A stretch of 64,000 nt of DNA from Spirosoma utsteinense (GTDB taxonomy: Bacteria > Bacteroidota > Bacteroidia > Cytophagales > Spirosomataceae), in assembly GCF_014282275.1 (NCBI RefSeq), contig NZ_VFIA01000002.1, positions 186,001 to 250,000 on the forward strand. The letters are read 5' to 3'. The position numbers and the translations under genes are program-made. Under the pieces are notes generated by a model. It saw nothing but the letters and a program-made list of their open reading frames with translations, searched no databases and was not told the DNA's origin. Shown here piece after piece: positions 18,626 to 25,166 of the stretch. Numbering within the stretch: position 1 is the stretch's first letter; each line of letters opens with the position of its first letter.

Positions 18626-18705
18626 TTAATACCCGGTGGGGAAAAAGGTAACCCAATAATTTTTAACTTTTTTTTGGGTTACGTCCGGGATGTTTTTGGT
18701 ATTAA
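18626..18705. promoter_or_regulatory. Composite palindrome upstream of sigma factor gene
   Basis: Nested complementary blocks are centred near 18665: TTAATACC (18626-18633) with GGTATTAA (18698-18705), CCCGG (18632-18636) with CCGGG (18685-18689), and GTAACCCAA (18648-18656) with TTGGGTTAC (18674-18682). It fills the control region between the divergent small lipoprotein and sigma genes and ends 16 bases before the sigma start codon. It could be an operator or an mRNA structure. Confidence 0.65.
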
Positions 18706-18721
18706 GTAATGAGTCGATACA

Positions 18722-19309
18722 ATGAAGGAAAGTAGGCGGACCGTATTATCAGACGATGAGTTGCTGAAGGGTCTCTCAACAGGCTCCGATGAGGCACTAA
18801 CGCAGTTATACCGTCGCTATTTCCCGATGATACTGCATTTTGTAACCACTAACAGTGGCAGTGAAGATGAAGCAAAAGACATTTATCAGGAAGCCTTGAT
18901 TGTGCTTTACGAGAAAGTCCGGAGCGGATCGTTTGAGTTGCATTGTCTGCTTAAAACGTATTTGTATTCAGTTAGCCGGCGTTTATGGCTGAAGCAACTG
19001 GCGTATAAAAATCGGTTTTTGGTAAACGATATTGAGAGCCAAGCTACCGATTCGGCAGCTGTTGGGCAGATGAGTGATGATCTGAACGATCACGAAGAGC
19101 GCGATCGTCAATTCGACCTCATGGCCGATTCGCTCGACCGGCTTGGCGAACCTTGTAGAACGCTGCTTGAAGACTTTTACATCCGGCATTCGAGCATGCA
19201 GGACATTACCGAAAAATTCGGTTATACCAATGCCGATAACGCCAAGACGCAAAAGTATAAGTGCCTGATGCGGCTGAAACGACTTTTTTTCGCAGAATAC
19301 AAAGCATAG
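18722..19309 (+). CDS. RNA polymerase sigma factor, sigma-70/ECF family
   Basis: A 195-residue sigma factor with region 2 (about 25-90, ALTQLYRRYFPMILHFV and DIYQEALIVLYEKV) and region 4 (about 135-190, LEDFYIRHSSMQDITEKFGY), with no region 1 or 3, typical of ECF sigma factors. It directs RNA polymerase to a dedicated promoter set. The next gene, 63 bases downstream, encodes a membrane protein with a cytosolic N-terminal segment and a periplasmic protease domain, the place where an anti-sigma factor is usually encoded. No classic FecR or RseA-type anti-sigma gene is present. Confidence 0.9.
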   Translation: MKESRRTVLSDDELLKGLSTGSDEALTQLYRRYFPMILHFVTTNSGSEDEAKDIYQEALIVLYEKVRSGSFELHCLLKTYLYSVSRRLWLKQLAYKNRFLVNDIESQATDSAAVGQMSDDLNDHEERDRQFDLMADSLDRLGEPCRTLLEDFYIRHSSMQDITEKFGYTNADNAKTQKYKCLMRLKRLFFAEYKA

Positions 19310-19372
19310 TGCCAACTTTCCGGCAACCCTCATTACTAGTAACACCAACTGACCCACAACGGTCCTACACCT

Positions 19373-20392
19373 ATGGAAGCGAACGAAAATCAATCTATCG
19401 AACAGACGTTAGTCGCCTTTGGTGAACGAATTCGTTTTCGGCGAAAGCTGTCGGCGATCCAGCAGCAGATCGATATGGAAGCCGTACGGCAGGAAGCCGA
19501 ACTTTATGAATCTGATGCGGAGCAATCCGGCCAGATCCGTTCGCTCTGGCGTACCTATCGCACCACACTGGCTGTAGCGGCATCGGTAGCCATTATCACA
19601 ACCTTCGGCTCCATTTTCCTTTATCGGTCTTACCAGCAGGGCCATCGCCAGCAGGAGCAGCAGTATAGCCAGTTGAGTAAGGAAATACAGGCAGTCAAAT
19701 CGTCTCAAAAACGCCTTATCAACGATATCAGTGGGCGTAGCCGCGCCCTGAGTGCCAATACAGCTCAGGTATCTGGCTCCGGGTTTATGCTCACCCCCGA
19801 CGGGTACTTCGTGACGAATAACCACATTGTTCGGGATGCTGATTCTGTATACGTTCAAAGTGCAAGAGGGGAAGTATACAAGGCCAAAATCGTTCATACC
19901 GATCAGATTCATGACCTGGCTATTCTGCAACTCTGCGACGACAGTGCGTTCAAGTCTATGTCGCCGGTACCTTATAGCTTCGATGCCCGTACGTCGGATC
20001 TGGGTGAGCGCGTCTTTACGTTGGGTTACCCGCGTGAGGAGATCGTATATGGTGAAGGATACCTTAGCTCCGGCACCGGTTATCGGGGCGACTCGGTGGC
20101 TTATCAGGTAGCCATTAGTGTGAATCCGGGTAATTCGGGAGGGCCCCTACTCGATGAGAAAGGCAACGTAATTGGTATAATCAGCGGTAAGCAAACAACG
20201 TCAGAAGGGGTTAGCTTCGCGGTAAAAATCAACTACCTGTTTGAAGCTATCAATGGCATCCCGGCCGATTCACTCAAAGGCCAGCCATTGCGGCTGAGCC
20301 GAAAGAATACGTTGGCCCGCCTGCCCCGCAAGCAACAGATCAAGCGGATGCAGGAGTACGTTTATCAGGTGAAAGTATTCAAACACAAATAG
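19373..20392 (+). CDS. Membrane-anchored trypsin-like (HtrA/DegP-type) serine protease
   Basis: A 339-residue protein. Residues 1-63 are charged and probably cytosolic, 65-85 form one membrane segment, 90-125 look coiled-coil, and 130-290 are a trypsin-like S1C domain. The triad is visible as His151 (VTNNHIV), Asp181 (HDLAIL) and Ser255 (NPGNSGGPL). No PDZ domain follows, unlike DegP or DegS; the tail is short and basic. It probably cleaves misfolded or signal proteins in the periplasm. Being encoded directly after an ECF sigma factor suggests that the N-terminal segment or the protease governs that sigma; this is inference. Confidence 0.85.
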   Translation: MEANENQSIEQTLVAFGERIRFRRKLSAIQQQIDMEAVRQEAELYESDAEQSGQIRSLWRTYRTTLAVAASVAIITTFGSIFLYRSYQQGHRQQEQQYSQLSKEIQAVKSSQKRLINDISGRSRALSANTAQVSGSGFMLTPDGYFVTNNHIVRDADSVYVQSARGEVYKAKIVHTDQIHDLAILQLCDDSAFKSMSPVPYSFDARTSDLGERVFTLGYPREEIVYGEGYLSSGTGYRGDSVAYQVAISVNPGNSGGPLLDEKGNVIGIISGKQTTSEGVSFAVKINYLFEAINGIPADSLKGQPLRLSRKNTLARLPRKQQIKRMQEYVYQVKVFKHK

Positions 20393-20477
20393 TGTAAACA
20401 GACGCCTGTTGTTAGTTGAGCGAACAATTTGACTGCTTGCGTGTTTAACAAAAGCAAACATTAGACACTCAACTATC

Positions 20478-20813
20478 ATGAAGAAATTAATGACATTAGT
20501 GGCTGCGCTGGCTCTCACCATCGGCGTAACCATCGCTCAGGACGCTAAAGAAACAGCAAAACAAGCCGGTCAGACAGCAGGTGCTGCTGCCGACAAAGCT
20601 GGTCGTGAAACAAAACAGGCAGGTCGTAAAGTGGCAAACGCTGCTGAAAACACCGCCGATGATGTGAAAGACGGAACCAAGCGGGCAGGCAGAAAAGTAT
20701 CTAGAGCAGCTAAAAATACGAAGGAAGACGTCAAGGACGGTACAGACCGGGCCCTGAACAAAGCAGATCGTAAAATGAAGAAAGCCGAGCGTAAGCTGGA
20801 CAATTCGAAATAA
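20478..20813 (+). CDS. Secreted LEA-like repeat protein
   Basis: A 111-residue protein with a signal peptide (to about TIAQD), then only charged, alanine-rich amphipathic repeats of roughly 11 residues such as ETAKQAGQTAG, DDVKDGTKRAG and EDVKDGTDRA. This resembles group 3 LEA or YtxH-type stress proteins that form helices on drying or on membranes. It probably acts in the periplasm under stress. It lies 86 bases after the protease gene and may belong to the same sigma-controlled group. A perfect 60-base palindrome follows directly. Confidence 0.8.
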   Translation: MKKLMTLVAALALTIGVTIAQDAKETAKQAGQTAGAAADKAGRETKQAGRKVANAAENTADDVKDGTKRAGRKVSRAAKNTKEDVKDGTDRALNKADRKMKKAERKLDNSK

Positions 20814-20820
20814 AAGATTT

Positions 20821-20880
20821 GCTGCCTACATATAAAAGAGCCACTGCTTATAAGCAGTGGCTCTTTTATATGTAGGCAGC
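20821..20880 (+). repeat. Perfect 60-base palindrome after LEA-like gene
   Basis: Bases 20821-20850 are the exact reverse complement of 20851-20880, with no spacer. It begins 8 bases after the LEA-like stop and lies between two plus-strand genes, so convergent transcription is not needed to explain it. The stem interior holds GAGCCACTGC and a run TCTTTTAT, so it may terminate transcription. Confidence 0.95.
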
Positions 20881-20937
20881 GGCTGAACCCAATCCAATTA
20901 CTGTCGGTTTCGATAAGTACATAGTCCGACTCACACG

Positions 20938-21186
20938 ATGAATTCAACTATTTCGGTTCTTCTCTTCGGCATTGCACGTGATTTGACCGGGCAATCAACC
21001 GTTTCAATTACACTCGACAACGATGCCAGCGTTGGCGACTTACTGGGACAGTTACACCAGCGCTATCCATCATTGACAGGTATCCGTTCATTGCTGGTGG
21101 CCGTTAACGGCGAATATGCCGAACCGGAGCAACGGTTGAGCCATAACGATGAAATAGCTATCATTCCTCCAGTTAGTGGCGGCTAG
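20938..21186 (+). CDS. moaD: Molybdopterin synthase sulfur-carrier subunit MoaD
   Basis: An 82-residue ubiquitin-fold protein ending in the Gly-Gly tail (IIPPVSGG) that is thiocarboxylated to deliver sulfur to cyclic pyranopterin monophosphate. With MoaE, encoded 75 bases downstream, it forms molybdopterin synthase in molybdenum cofactor synthesis. No moaA, moaC or mog gene is in the window, so the rest of the pathway lies elsewhere. A long palindrome separates it from the gene upstream. Confidence 0.9.
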   Translation: MNSTISVLLFGIARDLTGQSTVSITLDNDASVGDLLGQLHQRYPSLTGIRSLLVAVNGEYAEPEQRLSHNDEIAIIPPVSGG

Positions 21187-21261
21187 AATGAACCCCCTGA
21201 CTGCGAACAGAAGCCATTTATTTACGCACAAACTCATTAACCGGTAACCCATTATCGTATT

Positions 21262-21672
21262 ATGGTTGCTCTTTCAACCGACCCAATTGATGTGGCTTCT
21301 GCCCTATCTTACCTACAGTCAGAGCAGGCAGGGGCCCTGGATTTATTTCTGGGTGTCGTTCGTGACAACACCCAGGACCGACCCGTCGACCGACTCGACT
21401 ATGAAGCTTACGATCGGATGGCTGTCAGTGAGATACAGAAAATTGTGGATGAAGCTCACCGTCGCTGGGCTGTTCTGCGTTGTGTTGTCATTCACCGTAC
21501 GGGTACGTTACGGATTGGGGAAATTGCCGTTTTGATTGGCGTTGCTACCGCTCACCGCGCTGACGCTTTCGACGCTTGCCGATACATTATCGATACCATT
21601 AAGCAAACGGTGCCCATCTGGAAAAAAGAAATCTTTACGGACGGCGAAGTATGGGTGAATGCGCATCCGTAG
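21262..21672 (+). CDS. moaE: Molybdopterin synthase catalytic subunit MoaE
   Basis: A 136-residue catalytic subunit of molybdopterin synthase. It has ALDLFLGVVRDNTQ near the N-terminus, YEAYDRMA, an HRTGTLRIGEIAVLIGV segment, and the lysines in PIWKKEIF expected at the active site. It uses MoaD thiocarboxylate to make the dithiolene of molybdopterin. It is in an operon with moaD and converges on the endonuclease-family gene across a word-repeat palindrome. Confidence 0.93.
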   Translation: MVALSTDPIDVASALSYLQSEQAGALDLFLGVVRDNTQDRPVDRLDYEAYDRMAVSEIQKIVDEAHRRWAVLRCVVIHRTGTLRIGEIAVLIGVATAHRADAFDACRYIIDTIKQTVPIWKKEIFTDGEVWVNAHP

Positions 21673-21683
21673 GAATGTAATTG

Positions 21684-21741
21684 TAAGTCATATTAGTCGT
21701 AAGTCGTAGAAGTCATATTAGTCGTAAGTCATATTAGTCGT
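21684..21741. repeat. Tandem word repeats leading into a long palindrome
   Basis: Units of the form GTAAGTC followed by ATATTAGTC or GTAGAAGTC recur several times after moaE. The last copies form the left arm of the 44-base inverted repeat that follows. Confidence 0.8.
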
Positions 21742-21845
21742 AAGTCATATTAGTCGTAAGTCGTAGAAGTCATACTAGTCGTAAGTCGCAGCGGTCAGCC
21801 TCTTACGACTAGTATGACTTCTACGACTTACGACTAATATGACTT
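21742..21845. repeat. Perfect 44-bp inverted repeat made of short word repeats
   Basis: Arms 21742-21785 and 21802-21845 are perfectly complementary over 44 bases with a 16-base spacer, the longest perfect arm in the window. It fills the moaE/endonuclease convergent junction and ends 8 bases before the last codon of the minus-strand gene. Confidence 0.95.
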
Positions 21846-21852
21846 CTACGAC

Positions 21853-22971
21853 TTATTTCACCAAATACGTCCCTACAATCGGGTAGTGGTCTGAGTATTT
21901 GATGTAATTGATCGTTTCGAAGTCGAGAACTTTGAGGCTTGGGTCATGAAACTGATGGTCAATGCGAATAAAACCGGGTAACCGATTGTAGGTAAATCCG
22001 AATCCCCGGCCTGCCTCCTCAAAACTATTGGGTAATGTTCGCCGTAGCTGCTCATAGACAAAGCTATACGGTGTGTCGTTGTGGTCACCGGTAACAATCA
22101 CCGGAAATTCACTTTCACGGATATGTCGCTGAACTTTCTTCACCTGCTCCCGTCGTTCAATAAAGCCCGACCGTAACGCACTTAGTACTCCCCGTGTCTC
22201 GTGCTTTACGCCCGTCATTTCATCCTGACTGAGTACCCGACCAACCCGAATACCCATCGATTGAAGATGGACATTGATAACACGGACTGTATCGTTACCA
22301 ACTTTTATGTTTGCCCATACAATCCCGTTCGAACCATCGAAATGTTCCCGCCCGGAGTGAATAATGGGATAGATCGAAAAAATAGCGGCTCCAACCGGCC
22401 CATCTTCCACATCGGCATATTCAGGCCGCAGCAAAACCGAGTAGCGATAGCCTGCCTGTCGGAACCGGCGAATAACGTTATAGTCGGCTACGGACGTTGA
22501 ATTATAGAACTCCTGCATGCACTTGACCGGCGCATCGTAGCGTAGAACATAATTGATAGTTCGCCGAACACGAGGGGAGCTGTTGTATCGATCCCAACGA
22601 TTGTCCAACCCGAATTGCTGAACGTTATAGCTGAAAACTTTTAACTGAGTTCCCTGGCCTGGTTGATCAGGAACTGTATGCCAGGTAAACGTACGAGCCC
22701 CCAGCAAGGCGATACCAATCAATAATACTGTTCCTGACAACCAGCTTCGCCAGGGACGCGATACTAGCCAGAGCACGACCATTACCAGATTAAGCACCCA
22801 GGCTATCGGTATCGTGATCATGATCATGCCACCCAGCCAGTGTTCAATAGGCAATCTGTAAACCAGCCAATAACCCAGTAGTGTATATAAAACCAGCACT
22901 AAATTAAATGACCACAGCAACGACCTAAAAAAGAAGGCAACCAAACTACCCAGTCGTGACCTTATCTCCAT
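21853..22971 (-). CDS. Membrane-anchored endonuclease/exonuclease/phosphatase family protein
   Basis: A 372-residue protein starting at MEIRSRLGSL (an ATG at 23052 would add 27 atypical residues). Three membrane segments (about 8-36, 45-65, 70-90) precede an EEP domain with FSYNVQQFG, a Glu in MQEFYNS, NVHLQSMG, VIVTGDHNDTP and YSDHYPIVG, the metal- and phosphate-binding signatures. The catalytic domain probably faces the periplasm. In this superfamily substrates range from DNA to phospholipids, so the function is open. Confidence 0.85.
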   Translation of the reverse strand: MEIRSRLGSLVAFFFRSLLWSFNLVLVLYTLLGYWLVYRLPIEHWLGGMIMITIPIAWVLNLVMVVLWLVSRPWRSWLSGTVLLIGIALLGARTFTWHTVPDQPGQGTQLKVFSYNVQQFGLDNRWDRYNSSPRVRRTINYVLRYDAPVKCMQEFYNSTSVADYNVIRRFRQAGYRYSVLLRPEYADVEDGPVGAAIFSIYPIIHSGREHFDGSNGIVWANIKVGNDTVRVINVHLQSMGIRVGRVLSQDEMTGVKHETRGVLSALRSGFIERREQVKKVQRHIRESEFPVIVTGDHNDTPYSFVYEQLRRTLPNSFEEAGRGFGFTYNRLPGFIRIDHQFHDPSLKVLDFETINYIKYSDHYPIVGTYLVK

Positions 22972-23061
22972 ATCGTTTTTAGCAAGCGGGCCAAGATGCC
23001 CAGTATGGATCAAAATTAAGCGATAAGCCCCGAAACCCCACATACGCTCCAATAGACAGGC

Positions 23062-23092
23062 TTGCTATGCCGACAGGAATGTATTATCTTTG
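23062..23092 (+). promoter_or_regulatory. Consensus Bacteroidota promoter of rimP-nusA-infB
   Basis: TTG at 23062-23064 and TATCTTTG at 23085-23092 are separated by 20 bases, matching the TTG/TAnnTTTG pattern of the primary Bacteroidota sigma factor. Transcription should begin near 23098, giving a leader of about 60 bases. Confidence 0.75.
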
Positions 23093-23119
23093 CGTTACAA
23101 AAACTGTATGGCGTTGATG

Positions 23120-23146
23120 AAAAAAGGGAGTCGGACTCCCTTTTTT
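23120..23146 (+). terminator. Terminator-like hairpin in the rimP leader
   Basis: AAAAAAGGGAG pairs with CTCCCTTTTTT around TCGGA, ending in a T-run, only 14 bases before the rimP ATG. As it stands between the promoter and the first gene, it would act as an attenuator unless read through. Confidence 0.75.
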
Positions 23147-23160
23147 GTTTTCCCTACCTT

Positions 23161-23670
23161 ATGGACGATAAAGCACGAATAACGGAGTGGCTTCAGCCGT
23201 ATCTGAATAACGGTCAACTATATATTGTTGACGTTCAGGTAGTTGGCCGCCAGGGTGGTCGGATTAAAGTTACTATCCTGCTGGACAGTGATGCCGGAAT
23301 TACGATCGAAGAATGTGCCTCGATCAGCCGTCGGCTGGGTGGGCAAATGGACGAGTCGAATTTTTTTGGAGAATCGCCATTTATACTCGAAGTTTCGTCG
23401 CCGGGCGTAGACTTTCCGTTAACTTTTACGCGGCAGTACATCCGGAATATTGGTCGCCAGTTAACTGTTTCGCTAATCGATGGAGCCGTTCGCAAAGGTC
23501 GCCTGGAGTCGGTAGCTGATGACCATATCATACTCGATATCGAAGAAGAAAAGATGTCGAAGACCAAGAAGAAGAAGGAAGCACTCTCACTTGCTGAAGC
23601 GCCGACTGGCCCTACGCCGATCCCCTTTGAGCAAATAAAAAAAGCGAACGTAGACGTATCATTTAAATAA
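23161..23670 (+). CDS. rimP: Ribosome maturation factor RimP
   Basis: A 169-residue RimP, starting at MDDKARITEW; the frame extends upstream, but that part is leader containing the hairpin. It shows the N-terminal alpha-beta domain (IKVTILLDSDAGITIEECASISR), the conserved LEVSSPGVDFPL and an SH3-like C-terminal domain with a lysine-rich insertion (MSKTKKKKEAL). It binds the 30S subunit and helps its maturation. It is the first gene of rimP-nusA-infB, a widely conserved order. Confidence 0.95.
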   Translation: MDDKARITEWLQPYLNNGQLYIVDVQVVGRQGGRIKVTILLDSDAGITIEECASISRRLGGQMDESNFFGESPFILEVSSPGVDFPLTFTRQYIRNIGRQLTVSLIDGAVRKGRLESVADDHIILDIEEEKMSKTKKKKEALSLAEAPTGPTPIPFEQIKKANVDVSFK

Positions 23671-23760
23671 AGTCAACAAGTTGTACAGAAGTAAGCTGCC
23701 GGTTCAAGGGGTGTTTCGCTTACGACTTACTGACTCAGGACTTACAGACTATTTAGTACA

Positions 23761-25005
23761 ATGACCAGTGGACTACTGATCGAATCGTTTGCCGATTTCG
23801 CCCGGTCGAAGAATATTGACCGGCCTACCATGATCGCAATTCTGGAAGAAGTCTTCCGGACGATGATTCGCAAAAAATACGGAACCGACGAGAACTTCGA
23901 TGTTATCATCAATGCCGAAAGTGGCGATCTTGAGATGTGGCGGACACGCGAGATTGTGGACGACGATTCGGAAGACATTTGGGATTACGATAAAATTCCC
24001 CTCGCCGAAGCCCGCAAGATTCAGGACGACTTTGAAGTGGGAGAGCAAGTTGCTGAAGAAGTCAAACTGGATGACTTTGGTCGTCGGGTAGTGCAAACTG
24101 CCCGCCAGACACTCATTCAGAAGATAAAGGACATGGAGAAAGAGCTCCTTTATCAAAAATATAAGGACCAGGTTGGCGATCTCGTTACGGCGGAGGTGTA
24201 TCAACTCCTTAAACATGAGATCATTCTGGTCGATACGGAAAATAACGAACTGAGCATCCCCAGGGCCGAGCAGATTTCGAAAGACCGGTACCGGAAAGGC
24301 GAATCGGTGAAGGCAGTGATTAGCCGCGTAGATATGCTCAACGGTACGCCCAAGATCGTTCTGTCGCGTACGTCGCCGGTATTTCTGGAGCGTTTGTTCG
24401 AGATTGAAGTACCTGAAATTTATGACGGGCTCATTTCAATCCGCAAAATTGTTCGGGAACCGGGCGAACGGGCTAAAGTAGCTGTTGAGTCTTACGATGA
24501 CCGAATCGATCCCGTTGGTGCCTGTGTCGGCATGAAAGGGTCCCGTATTCACGGAATCGTTCGGGAGTTGGGCAACGAGAACATCGACGTTATCAACTAT
24601 ACAGAAAATCTTGAGTTGCTCATTAGTCGTGCGTTAAGCCCGGCTAAAGTAAGCTCAATGACAATCGACCACGAAACCAAACGAGTATCGGTGTTTCTTA
24701 AGCCAGACCAGGTGTCTCTGGCTATCGGTAAGGGCGGTCAGAACATCAAACTTGCCGGCCGTCTGGTCGACATGGAAATCGACGTATTCCGCGATAACGA
24801 AGGTCAGGAGGACGACGAAGACGTTGATCTGATGGAGTTCTCGGACGAAATTGACGACTGGATGATCCAGGAACTTCGTAAGGTAGGTCTCGATACGGCT
24901 AAAAGCGTGCTGGCACTAAGTAAGGAAGAGCTTGTTCGGCGTACCGACCTTGAAGAAGATACGGTTGAGGAAGTCTTAAATATTTTAAAGCAGGAATTTG
25001 AATAA
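23761..25005 (+). CDS. nusA: Transcription elongation/termination factor NusA
   Basis: A 414-residue NusA. Order: N-terminal RNA-polymerase-binding domain (about 1-125), S1 domain (about 130-200), two KH domains (GACVGMKGSRIHGIVREL and LAIGKGGQNIKLAGRLVD), and a short C-terminal helix-hairpin-helix region (about 365-414). It binds paused RNA polymerase and controls pausing, termination and antitermination. It lies 90 bases after rimP and could control the terminator-like hairpins in its own leader. Confidence 0.97.
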   Translation: MTSGLLIESFADFARSKNIDRPTMIAILEEVFRTMIRKKYGTDENFDVIINAESGDLEMWRTREIVDDDSEDIWDYDKIPLAEARKIQDDFEVGEQVAEEVKLDDFGRRVVQTARQTLIQKIKDMEKELLYQKYKDQVGDLVTAEVYQLLKHEIILVDTENNELSIPRAEQISKDRYRKGESVKAVISRVDMLNGTPKIVLSRTSPVFLERLFEIEVPEIYDGLISIRKIVREPGERAKVAVESYDDRIDPVGACVGMKGSRIHGIVRELGNENIDVINYTENLELLISRALSPAKVSSMTIDHETKRVSVFLKPDQVSLAIGKGGQNIKLAGRLVDMEIDVFRDNEGQEDDEDVDLMEFSDEIDDWMIQELRKVGLDTAKSVLALSKEELVRRTDLEEDTVEEVLNILKQEFE

Positions 25006-25011
25006 AGAGTA

Positions 25012-25078
25012 TAGACTGAATATTGCAAAACGGAAGAACGGGCTTAAAATCATTATCCATTTTGCAATATTCAGTCTA
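25012..25078. repeat. Inverted repeat between nusA and infB
   Basis: Arms 25012-25030 and 25060-25078 are perfect over 19 bases and extend to 22 with one mismatch, around a loop of about 23 bases. It starts 7 bases after the nusA stop, inside an operon that usually has no break here. A probable internal promoter follows at 25115-25147. Confidence 0.9.
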
Positions 25079-25114
25079 CATTCAATAAATGAGGGATTTT
25101 TATTGCTGTAAGTG

Positions 25115-25147
25115 TTGTTCATACTATACCAACAACCAGTAGATTTG
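25115..25147 (+). promoter_or_regulatory. Possible internal promoter for infB
   Basis: TTG at 25115-25117 and TAGATTTG at 25140-25147 (spacer 22). The -7 box matches the consensus exactly and would give a leader of about 13 bases before the infB ATG at 25167. The spacer is slightly long. Confidence 0.5.
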
Positions 25148-25166
25148 CCGAATATAGACCGAACAT

